Origin: Theocolax elegans
Taxonomy: Eukaryota > Arthropoda > Insecta > Hymenoptera > Cerocephalidae
Assembly: GCA_026168455.1 (NCBI GenBank)
Contig: CM047426.1
Span: 82,425,986-82,489,985 of the forward strand
Length of the DNA stretch: 64,000 bases
Direction: 5' to 3'
Shown: one piece after another, positions 12,601 to 20,390 of the stretch
How the letters are laid out: every line of letters begins with the position of its first letter
Numbering within the stretch: position 1 is the stretch's first letter
Notes under the pieces: generated by a model
The model's input: the letters and a program-made list of their open reading frames with translations, nothing else
What the model was told of the DNA's origin: nothing
The model's database searches: none
Made by a program: the position numbers and the translations under genes

Positions 12601-14492
12601 AGGATCGGGAGAACAGACCACCCAAGGATCGGGAGAACAGACCACCCAAGGATCCGGAGAACAAACCACCCAAGGATCGGGAGAACAAACTACCCAAGGA
12701 TCTGGAGAACAAACCACTCAAGGATCTGGAGAACAGACCACCCAAGGATCGGGAGAACAGACCACCCAAGGATCTGGAGAACAGACCACCCAAGGATCCG
12801 GAGAACAAACTACCCAAGGATCGGTGAACAGACCACCCAAGGATCGGGAGAACAAACCACCCAAGGATCGGGAGAACAAACTACCCAAGGATCTGGAGAA
12901 CAAACCACTCAAGGATCGGGAGAACAGACCACCCAAGGATCTGGGGAACAAACTACCCAAGGGTCTGGTGAGCAGACAACTCAAGGATCCGGAGAACAAA
13001 CCACCCAAGGATCCGTAGAACAGACTACCCAAGGATCTGGAGAACAAACAACCCAAGGATCAGGAGAACAAACTACTCAAGGATCTGGAGAACAAACCAC
13101 TCAGGGATCTGGAGACAGACCACCAAGGATCCTGGAGAACAGACCCACCCAAGGATCCGGAGAAACAAACTACCCAGGATCGGGTGAACAGACCACCCAG
13201 GATCGGGAGCACAGACTCACAAAGGGATCCTGGATGAACCAATCAACCCAAGGATCGGGAGAACAAACCACCCAAGGATCGGGAGAACAAACTACCCAAG
13301 GATCTGGAGAACAACCACTCAAGGATCGGGAGACAGACCACCCAAGGATCTGGGGAACCAAACTACCCAAGGGTCTGGTGAGCAGACAACTCAAGGATCC
13401 GGAGAACAAACCACCCAAGGATCCGGAGAACAGACTACCCCTAAAGGTAGTCTGGAGAACAACTCACCCAAGGATCAGGAGAACAAACTACTCAAGGATC
13501 TGGAGAACAAACCACTCAGGGATCAGGAGAACAAACAACCCAAGGTTCAGGAGAACAAACTACTCAAGGATCTGGTGAGCAAACTACCCAAGGATCTGGA
13601 GAACAGACCACCCAAGGATCAGGAGAACAAACAACCCAAGGATCCGGAGAACAAACCACCCAAGGATCGGGAGAACAAACCACCCAAGGATCTGGGGAAC
13701 AAACTACCCAAGGGTCTGGTGAGCAGACAACTCAAGAATCTAGTGGAGAACAAACCACACAGGGATCGAGTGGGGAACAAACCACACAAGGATCTGGTGA
13801 GCAAACGACTCAGGGATCTGGGGAACAGACCACTCAAGGCTCAGGAGAACAGACTACCCAAGGATCTGGAGAACAAACTACTCAAGGATCTGGAGAACAA
13901 ACCACCCAAGGATCTGGGGAACAAACTACCCAAGGGTCTGGTGAGCAGACAACTCAAGAATCTAGTGGAGAACAAACCACACAGGGATCGAGTGGGGAAC
14001 AAACCACACAAGGTTCTAGTGGAGAACAAACTACTCAGGAATCAAGCGGAGAGCAGACAACTCAGGGATCTGGGGAGCAGACAACTCAGGGATCTGGGGA
14101 GCAGACTACACAAGGATCTGGCGCAGAGGGGTCTACCGCGGATCCGGAAGAACAGACTAGCCAAGGATCCAGTGGAGAACAAACAACTCAAGGTACAAGT
14201 GAAGAGCAAACCTCTCAGGGTTCAAGTGGATAACACTAGGATCTGGGAGCAGACTACACAAGGATCTGGCGCAGAGGGGTCTACCGCGGATCCGGAAGAA
14301 CAGACTAGCCAAGGATCCAGTGGAGAACAAACAACTCAAGGTACAAGTGAAGAGCAAACCTCTCAGGGTTCAAGTGGAGAACAAACTACTCAAGGTGAAG
14401 AACAGGTATCTACTACAGAATCAGCTGGTGAAGAAACCACAGAACAGTCTTCTACAGGATCAACAAATGATATTCCTACTGATGAATGGTAG
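9550..14492 (+). CDS. Secreted protein with six predicted cystine-knot modules and a long TTQGSGEQ repeat tail (whole gene, seven coding exons)
   Basis: The spliced exons are 9550-9654, 9779-9910, 10031-10368, 10440-10556, 10639-10854, 12002-12136 and 12219-14492. The product starts with a signal peptide of about 22 residues. It then has six modules of pattern C-x6-C-x5-C-C-x4-C-x6-C, the spacing of an inhibitor cystine knot, joined by linkers rich in Thr, Pro, Gln, Ser and Glu. It ends in a mucin-like repeat tail and an acidic C terminus (stop TAG 14490-14492). Every intron is phase 0 and falls between Cys1 and Cys2 of a knot, so each internal exon carries the last five cysteines of one knot and the CxPPG start of the next. 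The reading frame is broken in exon 3 and repeatedly in exon 7. Cystine knots occur in protease inhibitors, peptide hormones, antimicrobials and venom peptides; the sequence does not say which role applies. The tail suggests an extracellular, perhaps O-glycosylated or matrix/silk-like protein. I do not recognise a named orthologue. Confidence 0.72.
9779..9910 (+). CDS. Knottin-like gene, coding exon 2: rest of knot 1, start of knot 2
   Basis: The acceptor TTTTTAG ends at 9778 and the donor GTAAAT starts at 9911. The 44 codons supply Cys2-Cys6 of knot 1, with the Cys-Cys pair in KCCAPF, then a Ser/Glu-rich acidic linker (GEGSSEESGEE) and CKPPGFP opening knot 2. Phase 0 at both ends. Confidence 0.75.
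10031..10368 (+). CDS. Knottin-like gene, coding exon 3: rest of knot 2, long Thr/Pro/Gln linker, start of knot 3; frameshifted
   Basis: The acceptor TTGTAG ends at 10030. The exon starts with Cys2-Cys6 of knot 2 (NECCAPFGC, then SQWAGRC). It continues with an approximately 75-residue linker in which Thr, Pro and Gln dominate (PTQ, ETQ and STQ words), as in mucin-like spacers. The expected end, CSPPGVR at donor GTACCA (10369), is present but in another frame. The exon is 338 nt, one short of a multiple of three, and the linker frame meets TAA at 10343-10345. The offset maps to the CA-rich word near 10295-10306, where one base is missing or two are extra. Every other exon before the last is phase 0 at both ends, so I infer a real or technical indel here. 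Confidence 0.65.
10440..10556 (+). CDS. Knottin-like gene, coding exon 4: rest of knot 3, start of knot 4
   Basis: The acceptor TTTTTAG ends at 10439 and the donor GTACGT starts at 10557. The exon is 39 codons, phase 0. It encodes Cys2-Cys6 of knot 3 (SECCKPFIC, NPWAGRC), a short basic/proline linker and CKPPGAL, which opens knot 4. The C-N-P-W-A-G-R-C loop seen here recurs almost unchanged in the later knots. Confidence 0.75.
10639..10854 (+). CDS. Knottin-like gene, coding exon 5: rest of knot 4, Ser/Glu linker, start of knot 5
   Basis: The acceptor AACAG ends at 10638 and the donor GTGAGT starts at 10855. The exon is 72 codons, phase 0. It encodes Cys2-Cys6 of knot 4 (KDCCDPFIC, NPWARRC), a Thr/Pro run and a phosphorylation- or glycosylation-prone Ser/Glu stretch (ESSEEESSESSESNESSE). 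It ends with CRPAGFP of knot 5, where the second Pro of the usual PPG is replaced by Ala. Confidence 0.74.
11464..11583 (-). pseudogene. Antisense exon-like segment with a Cys-Asn...Trp...Arg-Cys-Thr motif
   Basis: On the - strand an acceptor-like TTTTTTAG is followed at 11583 by an open segment of 38-39 codons. It encodes VFCNGPWGQRCTT and, after a KR pair, RLYATSELGN, and ends in TAA (11464-11466) or at a possible donor GTAATT (11467). The motif resembles the FICNPWAGRCT loop of the sense exons, but it has one extra residue between the cysteines and only two of the six cysteines. It could be a decayed inverted copy of a module, the last exon of a small nested - strand gene, or chance. No companion exon is visible. 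Confidence 0.3.
12002..12136 (+). CDS. Knottin-like gene, coding exon 6: rest of knot 5, start of knot 6
   Basis: The acceptor TTGCAG ends at 12001 and the donor GTAAGA starts at 12137. The exon is 45 codons, phase 0. It encodes Cys2-Cys6 of knot 5 (SQCCSLLEC, NPWAGRC), a linker that already contains GSGEQ, the core of the repeat expanded in the last exon, and CVPAGAI of knot 6. The 1.15-kb intron before it is by far the largest in the coding part of the gene and holds the antisense segment. Confidence 0.74.
12219..14492 (+). CDS. Knottin-like gene, coding exon 7: end of knot 6, repeat tail, C terminus; multiple frame breaks
   Basis: The acceptor CTTACAG ends at 12218. Cys2-Cys6 of knot 6 (RPCCPGTEC, NPWAGRC) are followed by a Thr/Pro/Gly linker and then the TTQGSGEQ array. 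As written, the frame loses one base near 12591 and again near 12823, and meets TGA at 12825-12827. The 13110-13460 part has many one-base indels. A 130-bp duplication near 14101-14378 places TAA (14231-14233) in the repeat frame. The last stretch, from about 14250, is back in the starting frame and ends with an acidic, Ser/Thr-rich tail (EETTEQSSTGSTNDIPTDEW) and TAG. I call it one terminal exon because the array is continuous and the C-terminal frame agrees with the exon start. Confidence 0.68.
12318..14400 (+). repeat. 24-bp tandem array encoding TTQGSGEQ, with higher-order copies
   Basis: About 80 units of a 24-bp repeat (consensus words ACCACCCAAGGATCTGG and AGAACAA) encode Thr-Thr-Gln-Gly-Ser-Gly-Glu-Gln. 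Variants include TTQESSGEQ and TSQGSSGEQ. Larger copies are visible: 12846-13110 resembles 13257-13530 at an offset of about 411 bp, and 13688-13791 recurs at 13910-14013 (offset 222 bp). The last units grow more diverse, a common sign that turnover is fastest in the middle of an array. Open frames in other phases and on the - strand (PPKDREN-type and GLFSRSLG-type) are by-products of the same repeat. Confidence 0.9.
14101..14378 (+). repeat. Perfect 130-bp direct duplication at the end of the array
   Basis: The segments 14101-14230 and 14249-14378 are identical over 130 bp. They are joined by an 18-bp piece (14231-14248) that starts TAACACTAGG. The 148-bp offset shifts the frame by one. In the repeat frame of the first copy the junction is a TAA stop, while the second copy reads into the genuine-looking C terminus. 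This fits either a very recent duplication or a mis-joined assembly. Confidence 0.85.
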
Positions 14493-14746
14493 ACTAATGT
14501 TTTAATCATCAAATATAGTTGAAAGGATAATATTTATATTTGTCAATTATTTTTGATAGGTACATTTATGAACTTTGTAGTTTAAAACGTATTTATATGT
14601 ATTGGACAATATAATTAATGTGTAAATTTTATGTTAACTTTAATGTTACTTGATGTTTACATGAAGTTTTCTTAATTTACATTTAATGTAGATGAAATTT
14701 ATACTTAAGATATTAAAAAAAAATATTTTTGTATTATAAATGTATA

Positions 14747-14752
14747 AATAAA
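14747..14752 (+). terminator. Polyadenylation signal of the knottin-like gene
   Basis: AATAAA lies about 255 bp after the TAG stop in an AT-rich 3' untranslated region; a second, ATAAAC-type signal follows near 14808. The mRNA probably ends near 14770 or 14830. Confidence 0.55.
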
Positions 14753-15075
14753 ATATTGTATTGAATTATTCTAATAATATCTTTTGTACATAGTAGATTT
14801 TTAATTTAATAAACTTTAATATTTAGTTTTCAGAAATTAATAGACTTATTTTTGTTCACTGAAATACTCATTAAATGTCATATTGTGCGAATGTTGAATT
14901 TAATCGTCAATGTAAAGTATAGGAATTATTATTATTTAATTACAATCACAATGCAATAAAAACGTAAAGTCGGAATTAAATTAACTTATCTAAAGTGAAA
15001 GATTGCTTATAATTTATAAAAATTTATTGAAATTCATAAGAAGAAACAGGAAAGAATATATATGTACAGTTGACA

Positions 15076-15081
15076 CAGAGA

Positions 15082-15124
<43 letters not shown>
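15076..15124. repeat. (GA)n microsatellite
   Basis: About 49 bp of nearly pure GA with a single GT interruption. GA tracts can bind GAGA-factor/CLAMP-type proteins in insects, but no promoter is evident here. Confidence 0.9.
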
Positions 15125-15127
<3 letters not shown>

Positions 15128-16150
15128 TGGAGAATGCCTGTGTAAAATTATGTAGTATAAATCTACTAAATTTGATTCTGACAAGGGGTTACGCGTTTAT
15201 AGGTTTGTTGCGGTTTTGCCATGTCACAAACAGTATTTGTGGAACGTACATCAACATCTAATGAAGTTGGTCATACCTATCTGGGAATGTAAAGGTAGAA
15301 AAAAAATTTCGTTTTTTAATTGAAGCGCGACACGAAGTTTTTGTGTGGTATTACCAACTAACATACAGACTATTGCATGAATTTGATTTTAGATTGACGT
15401 GTGAAGCTTATCAATTACTAACACTAGAATCGTTATATTAGTTTACTTTTGCTGCTGCTCCATTACTAAATTTTTTATTTATAACAATTAGGAATAATGC
15501 TACACACTTGGGTTTTAATTTAACTCGATATCTATTCCGCAAATTATTACTTATTCTCTCAAAAAATCGATTCTAATAGATTTTAATAGATTCTTAATCT
15601 TTTAATTCACTTAAAGTTAAGCTAAAAATTTTTTTTTTTAAATCAGATGATTAAATTAAATTTTTAATTGTTTGCACTTGACTATAGTAAATTTTAATAT
15701 AGTTATAAGTTTTAGTTTGAAAATAATGTGAAGTCAAAATGTAATTTTAAATTTAAAAAGTAAACGTTATTTAATGTTGTATTAGAATTTAATGGGACGG
15801 GAAAAAATTAGAAATGTGTCATATCGAGAAAATCGCATAAAGGCAAGATTCTTGTCGATTTTTCTCGAATGATATATCCGAAATGCATACAAGTGATTTA
15901 TCTGTTAATAATAAACACAAGGAAAAAAGGAATTAATGAATAAAAGGGTGAAGGGTAGGGGCGGTTCGGTATGGGCGCCCCCTGCTAGTACTGTCGGTAT
16001 ACGAAAAAGCGCTCCTTCCCACTCTTGGAGCTGAGCCGCCGTGTTCTGGATTCGCGAGAGGGGTTGAGAGGGTTCGGGTGGTAGGGAGGTATGCACATAT
16101 ACTCCGAGCATCTGTGTCGTGTGGTCCATGGGATGCTGGTGGTGCTGTGC

Positions 16151-16188
16151 CCGGCCGTGCCCCACCGTGCCCCGCCATGCCCCGACGC
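16151..16188. repeat. GC-rich minisatellite (about 10-bp unit)
   Basis: Three or so tandem words of the type CCGTGCCCCA / CCATGCCCCG lie in a CpG-rich patch. The copy number is low and there is no coding evidence. Confidence 0.55.
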
Positions 16189-16316
16189 GCCGCCACCCCC
16201 GCCGTATACCGGCTCTCGTCGCTCCTCGGGACTATTCGTGTTTCTCCGTCGAACTCTGCGGGGCGAAGGATCTTTAGGGTCGAGTCACCGCGAATTCGAT
16301 GCGGATCTGCTCTACA

Positions 16317-16386
16317 CACGCGCGCGCGCACACACACACCCACACCCCACACATGTACACACACACATATATATATGTATATACAC
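16317..16386. repeat. Alternating purine-pyrimidine tract (CG/CA/TA)
   Basis: A run of ACGCGCGCGC, then CA repeats, then TATATATGTATA. Such alternating DNA is a candidate for Z-form or cruciform structure. It closes the GC-rich patch. Confidence 0.6.
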
Positions 16387-17656
16387 CCACTGCTATGCAA
16401 CTTGGATAACTTTATACACAGTCGAGGCTTAATTTAATATGAGCTTTATAATATTCAACACTCGATGCGTGTTTTCCTTTTTAATATTAATATTAATACC
16501 GTACAAAAATATTTATTATTTTATTTTCGTTAGTTTGTTTATATTAATGCATTAAATATATATCTCGTTGTAATTTATTGAAAAGCTCGTAATGTAAGGT
16601 CAATCACCACCTCTGCAGATATATTTGTGTAACGCACATTAAGTAGGAGTGTAAAATCATGTAAAAGCACTTCCGAGTTGTGTTACAAAAAGCTATGCTA
16701 TTACGAAAATCCATCAATTTTTTAATGATTTATATTATTAAGTTTTAATTCAAAAAATTTTATATAATTTTACTGACTCGAAGTTGCAGTACTTTTAAAA
16801 CTAATCTGAATCTCTGTGCACATGATTTTAATATTAAAAAAGAGGTTGATCCTATGCGGCAAATTAAAAGCAGAATATATTATTGGTTCACAAAACTGTA
16901 AAATAATTAAAAAAAATTAAAATTTGTTAAAATGTGTAAATTAAGTAAACACTAAATAATGAATAAATTTTAGTCTATTCGTTAAATACATTTTTTACAG
17001 GTTTGTAACAATGACTTTTTAATTTCAAATCTTAATTACAAGCAACAAATAGATTATAAGATAAAATTTGTAGCAATAACGTTAAAATAATTGCTTAAAA
17101 TTTACTATATTATAATTTTAAGTAAATACAGGATTAACTATTATTCTAGAACTTTATTTGTAAAGGTTAATTTTATATATAAATTATATTTATTATTACA
17201 CAGAGAATAAATAATTAATCTGTAGTATTAATTATGCATCACTATATATAGATTGAATTTATATTACAATACGAATATAGCCAAGTATAGTAGCCAATAA
17301 TTTTTAATATCTTATAATTAAATAATACATAAATATAGTTAGATTTATATTGATTAATAATAAACCTATATACGTACTGAAATATTTTTAAGTATTTTGT
17401 ATCTGTAAAGACTGAAAAATAAAAATAACAAGACTAACAAACAATATAATAATATAAAGTAAATAAGTAAATAAACGAATAATTAAATAAATAAATAAAT
17501 AAATTTAATTTAGGATGAAAAATTCGAACCAGCTTGTGTAACAAAATATTTAGAAACCTAATTTAAATTTCTACTTAAAGGGGGTAAGCAAAGAGCATTT
17601 CGAAAGAATTCAAAGCTTGCAAACAATGCAGCCGCTTGGTACTTATAGAGTCTCGG

Positions 17657-17683
17657 TATATACGTTTGCGCGACGGTGTCAGT
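17657..17683 (+). promoter_or_regulatory. Candidate core promoter (TATA box plus TCAGT initiator)
   Basis: TATATA at 17657-17662 is followed 24 bp downstream by TCAGT (17679-17683), the consensus arthropod initiator. A GC-rich region with a (CT)n tract and the signal-peptide exon at 19253 lie downstream on the same strand. The spacing is at the short end of the usual range. Another start site within 17.7-18.8 kb cannot be excluded. Confidence 0.35.
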
Positions 17684-17755
17684 ACCCTAAATCCACCCCT
17701 TTCTTTCTCATCGTCCGTCTTCCTCTGAGAGTCCCGGAGCTGGAGCTACCCTCCT

Positions 17756-17758
<3 letters not shown>

Positions 17759-17792
<34 letters not shown>
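17759..17792. repeat. (CT)n microsatellite near the promoter
   Basis: A pure CT run of 34 bp, equivalent to a GA tract on the other strand, lies about 80 bp downstream of the candidate start site. GA/CT tracts at insect promoters often bind GAGA-type factors; that role is an inference here. Confidence 0.85.
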
Positions 17793-17795
<3 letters not shown>

Positions 17796-18158
17796 ACCTT
17801 TCGCTTACCCCATTCTCCTTGTCATCGTCCTCCCCCATTTCGTCAAGGTATATCCGTCAATCCCTCAACGATCTCGAAATTTCCCACGGATTCGCGCAAC
17901 AGCTCTACCTGCACGTGTACATGCGTATACACATGCACACGTATTATTCGTGTAGGTGTGGGTGCGCGTGTGTACGTGCGTATGTACGTATGTAGACATG
18001 CATGTGGGTGTGCAATGTAAATATTACAGTCACGATTCGCGGAGGAAAAGTTGGCTTCCTCTCATTTGGGTCCACCTCTCTCGCGCTTCACGGCTACCTC
18101 TCCTCCGTGCGCGGTCTTTTTTGCGCGTCCTCTACCGCGCACTCCTACCCGGTGGGTG

Positions 18159-18214
18159 ACCCCCCTCCCCCGCCTACCCCGCCGCCCCGCCGCCCCGCCA
18201 CCCCATCACCCCAC
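18159..18214 (-). promoter_or_regulatory. G-quadruplex candidate on the - strand (C-run cluster on +)
   Basis: Within about 55 bp the + strand has at least seven runs of four to six cytosines separated by one to four bases, for example CCCCCCTCCCCCGCC and ACCCCGCCGCCCC. On the - strand these are guanine runs that satisfy the usual quadruplex pattern. The cluster lies in the presumed promoter/5' leader about 1.05 kb before the start codon. Confidence 0.5.
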
Positions 18215-19223
18215 CAGGCAGTAGGGCCGCGCGCGTATCGCACGCACACAGGCACACCGGTGCGAGGTCGCCTATACCTACTACCGAGTTAGCAGCCGCG
18301 GGGATCCGTACGCGGTACGCCTCCCCGGTGAGCGTGACCAGTGCCGTCCGCGAGATCGTCCTCGGCGAGTCTCCCACGTACTAGCCCGGCCCCGGGTATC
18401 CCGAATTTTTGAAGGGTGCGCCGATCTGCATCCCCCAGTCTTACCTGCCTGCCAATCAATCTCGATAATTCAACTGTCTACACACGTGTGTATGCGCGGG
18501 TTTACGTGCATCTCTGGAAGATCTCTCTGGAAGATCGTCCGGAGTCGTGGGTGAGAGGTTTCCCTTGTCAGGTGTTCCACTGGGCGGGAGACACGTGAAA
18601 CGCGTTTGATCGATCGCCGCCACCGTCGCTTTTCAGAGGGTCGTTAAACTCGTCCCTCTCACGGATTCTTCTGCCCGCGAAGGTGCCGAGCAAAACAAAC
18701 TCGGCGAGAGAGGGGGGGATCGTGCCGGTGTGTCCATCCGTCACCGACCTAACCTCTTTCCCTAGTCAACCTTTCAAATAAATGTCGATTGTGCTCGCTC
18801 CCAAGGCTACCTACTTATATTCAAGTGATAGTGTCGTTATTTTTAAGGATAAACTTCGGCTTCTTTTTTATCTCCGTGAAGAGTAATACTTTTTATTTTT
18901 GTGACAACCAAGCTCGTATGGACTTGACAACCACGACATTACGATCTAATCCTCAAATTTGAATTTTCGATCATTTTGGTTACTGGTATAGTGTGCGTAT
19001 AAGGTAACCTGCGAATTTTCTTTTTCGTACGTATATAACGTATCACCGACAACCAACCACCAATTCATTTTTCTTTAAATTTTCATTTCCAAAATTGGAC
19101 AGTTTTAAGTGTCGTTTTTTATACCTTTTTTTTCATGGTTATTTTTCGTTTGCAATCGTCGCACAAGTATTTACAATTCGAGTCAGTGAAGTAAGCAGAG
19201 GAGAAAATAGTAGAGATCGTTAA

Positions 19224-19253
19224 ATGTGCGTTACGGTGCATTCAAGGAGTTGA
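19224..19253 (+). other. Nine-codon upstream ORF overlapping the start codon (TGATG)
   Basis: ATG at 19224 opens a nine-codon frame ending in TGA at 19251-19253. The last base of that stop is the first base of the likely main start codon, ATG 19253-19255. Such an overlap can couple termination to reinitiation and lower translation of the main frame. Whether this upstream ATG is in the mRNA depends on the unproven start site. Confidence 0.45.
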
Positions 19254-19367
19254 TGAAGATGAGGATGTCTACGACCTGGAGGAGAATGTCGGATGCTTCG
19301 TGTACGAGGATGAGGTTCATCGTGCATCTTACGTTCGTCCTCTGCATCACCACGCCCATTGCAAAAG
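19253..19367 (+). CDS. First coding exon of an unidentified secreted or membrane protein (signal peptide)
   Basis: From ATG 19253 the frame encodes a basic, Met-rich N terminus with further in-frame ATGs (MKMRMSTTWRRM) and then a hydrophobic stretch (RFIVHLTFVLCITTPIAK). This looks like a signal peptide or signal anchor starting at the later methionine (19313). At 19367 the frame meets a donor, AAAAG/GTACAA, leaving phase 1. Upstream in-frame sequence is open to 19214 but has no ATG. The GC-rich region before it fits a promoter and leader. No matching second exon is recognised downstream, so the gene probably has a very long first intron and its body lies beyond the window. That arrangement is common for insect neuronal receptors and Ig-superfamily cell-surface proteins, but the family cannot be named from this exon. 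Confidence 0.5.
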
Positions 19368-20230
19368 GTACAATACACACCTTATTTCCAAAACTATCTG
19401 TATTTTTATTTATATGACGTAGCTCGTTAGTTTGTACTCAAAACGAGGGTACTGGTTTCTTTCTATTACAATCGCAATTGTAATCGTGACAGATTTTTCT
19501 TTCTTTATGAATATACGTATACAAAGTACAATGTAATTTCGTGACCGTCTAAAATATATTCTAATAAGAATAAAAAATATTGGCATATCTACACGAAATG
19601 ATAAATATTTAAAATATTAAACAAATTTGCTTCCTGATAATCAAATTCATTAATTTATATCATAACCTATATAAACCTTTAGTCATCTTGTTTTAAATGC
19701 AACTTAAAAATAGAAATTAAAAATTTAATTAATTATACAGTCGTTTCTATCTCCGAAATATATATATAGGAATACCAGAGGTGGCAAAGATGTCACGCAT
19801 CGTTTAATCGTGATCATTACCTGCATTTTAACAACATGGTTACTGGTTAAAGGTTCGCTCTTAATTGGGTCACCTTCTGTTCTTCTATCATTATCGCTTC
19901 CATACACCGTTAAAAATATTCGTATTGCTTCAGTATTCATCCCGCATTGTAATTACATTGAATCAATTAAGTATCACCGTTTACTTAGATTAATAACATC
20001 GCCGGATCAGCAGTGATTCTTTCCCTAAAACTAAAACTGAGTTAATATTGCATCTGTACCAAATCAGTATTGAATCATACGAAGTCAAAACAACTTCAGT
20101 TCGAAGTCGACGCTAATAAGTGCTGTATTAGTTAGAACAGTATAATAAATAATAAAATTATCGGTATAAATTATTGCTACATGCAACAAATGATATAAAT
20201 TAAGAAAAAATAAAAGAAAAAAGTAGGGAA

Positions 20231-20312
20231 CTTCTAATTTGAACCTGGTACGTTGACCTTCCTGTTTGCAATGTTATACTGGGTCAATCACTTTAGCCAC
20301 TAACAAGGAGAC
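20231..20312 (-). mobile_element. tRNA-derived SINE relic (candidate)
   Basis: On the - strand the word AGTGGCTAAAGTGATTG (within 20284-20301) resembles an A box (TGGCNNAGTGG type). About 45 bp later GGTTCAAATT (20236-20245) matches a B box with decayed final bases. The spacing is right for a tRNA-derived polymerase III promoter, and a T-rich stretch follows. Acceptor-stem pairing is not evident, so a functional tRNA gene is unlikely. Confidence 0.4.
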
Positions 20313-20376
20313 GAGCAGAGTTACGGGTCACATATTTTGCTGAAACTTTGTAGATGACTTCTATACAGGAAAATAT

Positions 20377-20390
20377 GAGACACGTGTCTC
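20377..20390. promoter_or_regulatory. 14-bp perfect palindrome with E-box core
   Basis: GAGACACGTGTCTC is its own reverse complement and contains CACGTG, the binding core for Myc/Max, USF or CLOCK/CYCLE-type bHLH proteins. It may also just be part of the neighbouring SINE-like element. Confidence 0.3.

Larger units (their letters stand above)
14840..17640. other. Intergenic stretch between the knottin-like gene and the next promoter region
   Basis: No gene is recognised. It contains a long (GA)n tract (15076-15124), a small hairpin (15824-15868, with a stem of about 12 bp) and a CpG-rich patch at about 15940-16390. The patch includes a GC minisatellite and alternating CA/TA DNA. Several frames of 86-155 codons are open in the GC patch on both strands; they overlap each other and lack motifs, as expected in GC-rich DNA with few stops. 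Confidence 0.45.
17684..19252 (+). other. GC-rich 5' leader / promoter region of the signal-peptide exon
   Basis: This 1.5-kb region is far richer in CpG than its surroundings up to about 18760, then returns to AT-rich DNA. It carries a (CT)n tract (17759-17792), GT/CA alternating DNA (about 17912-18012) and a cytosine-run cluster (18159-18214). Frames open here on both strands (60-96 codons) show proline/arginine-rich nonsense, consistent with untranslated GC-rich DNA. It is probably the 5' untranslated region, possibly with an intron. Confidence 0.4.

Noticed and set aside
12226..13578. 450-codon + strand frame across the array (NHPRIGRT/PKDLEN-type protein)
   Set aside because: Out of frame with the knot cysteines at the exon start. 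It reads the 24-bp repeat in shifting phases and is a by-product of the repeat and its indels.
12213..14357. Long - strand frames of GLFSRSLG type
   Set aside because: They are the reverse strand of the same 24-bp repeat, without stops because the unit length is a multiple of three.
12318..14400. CRISPR-like array
   Set aside because: Contiguous 24-bp units without unique spacers, inside a eukaryotic coding exon.
15905..16437. Overlapping frames of 86-155 codons on both strands
   Set aside because: All occupy the same CpG-rich patch with minisatellite and CA repeats; mutually overlapping and motif-free.
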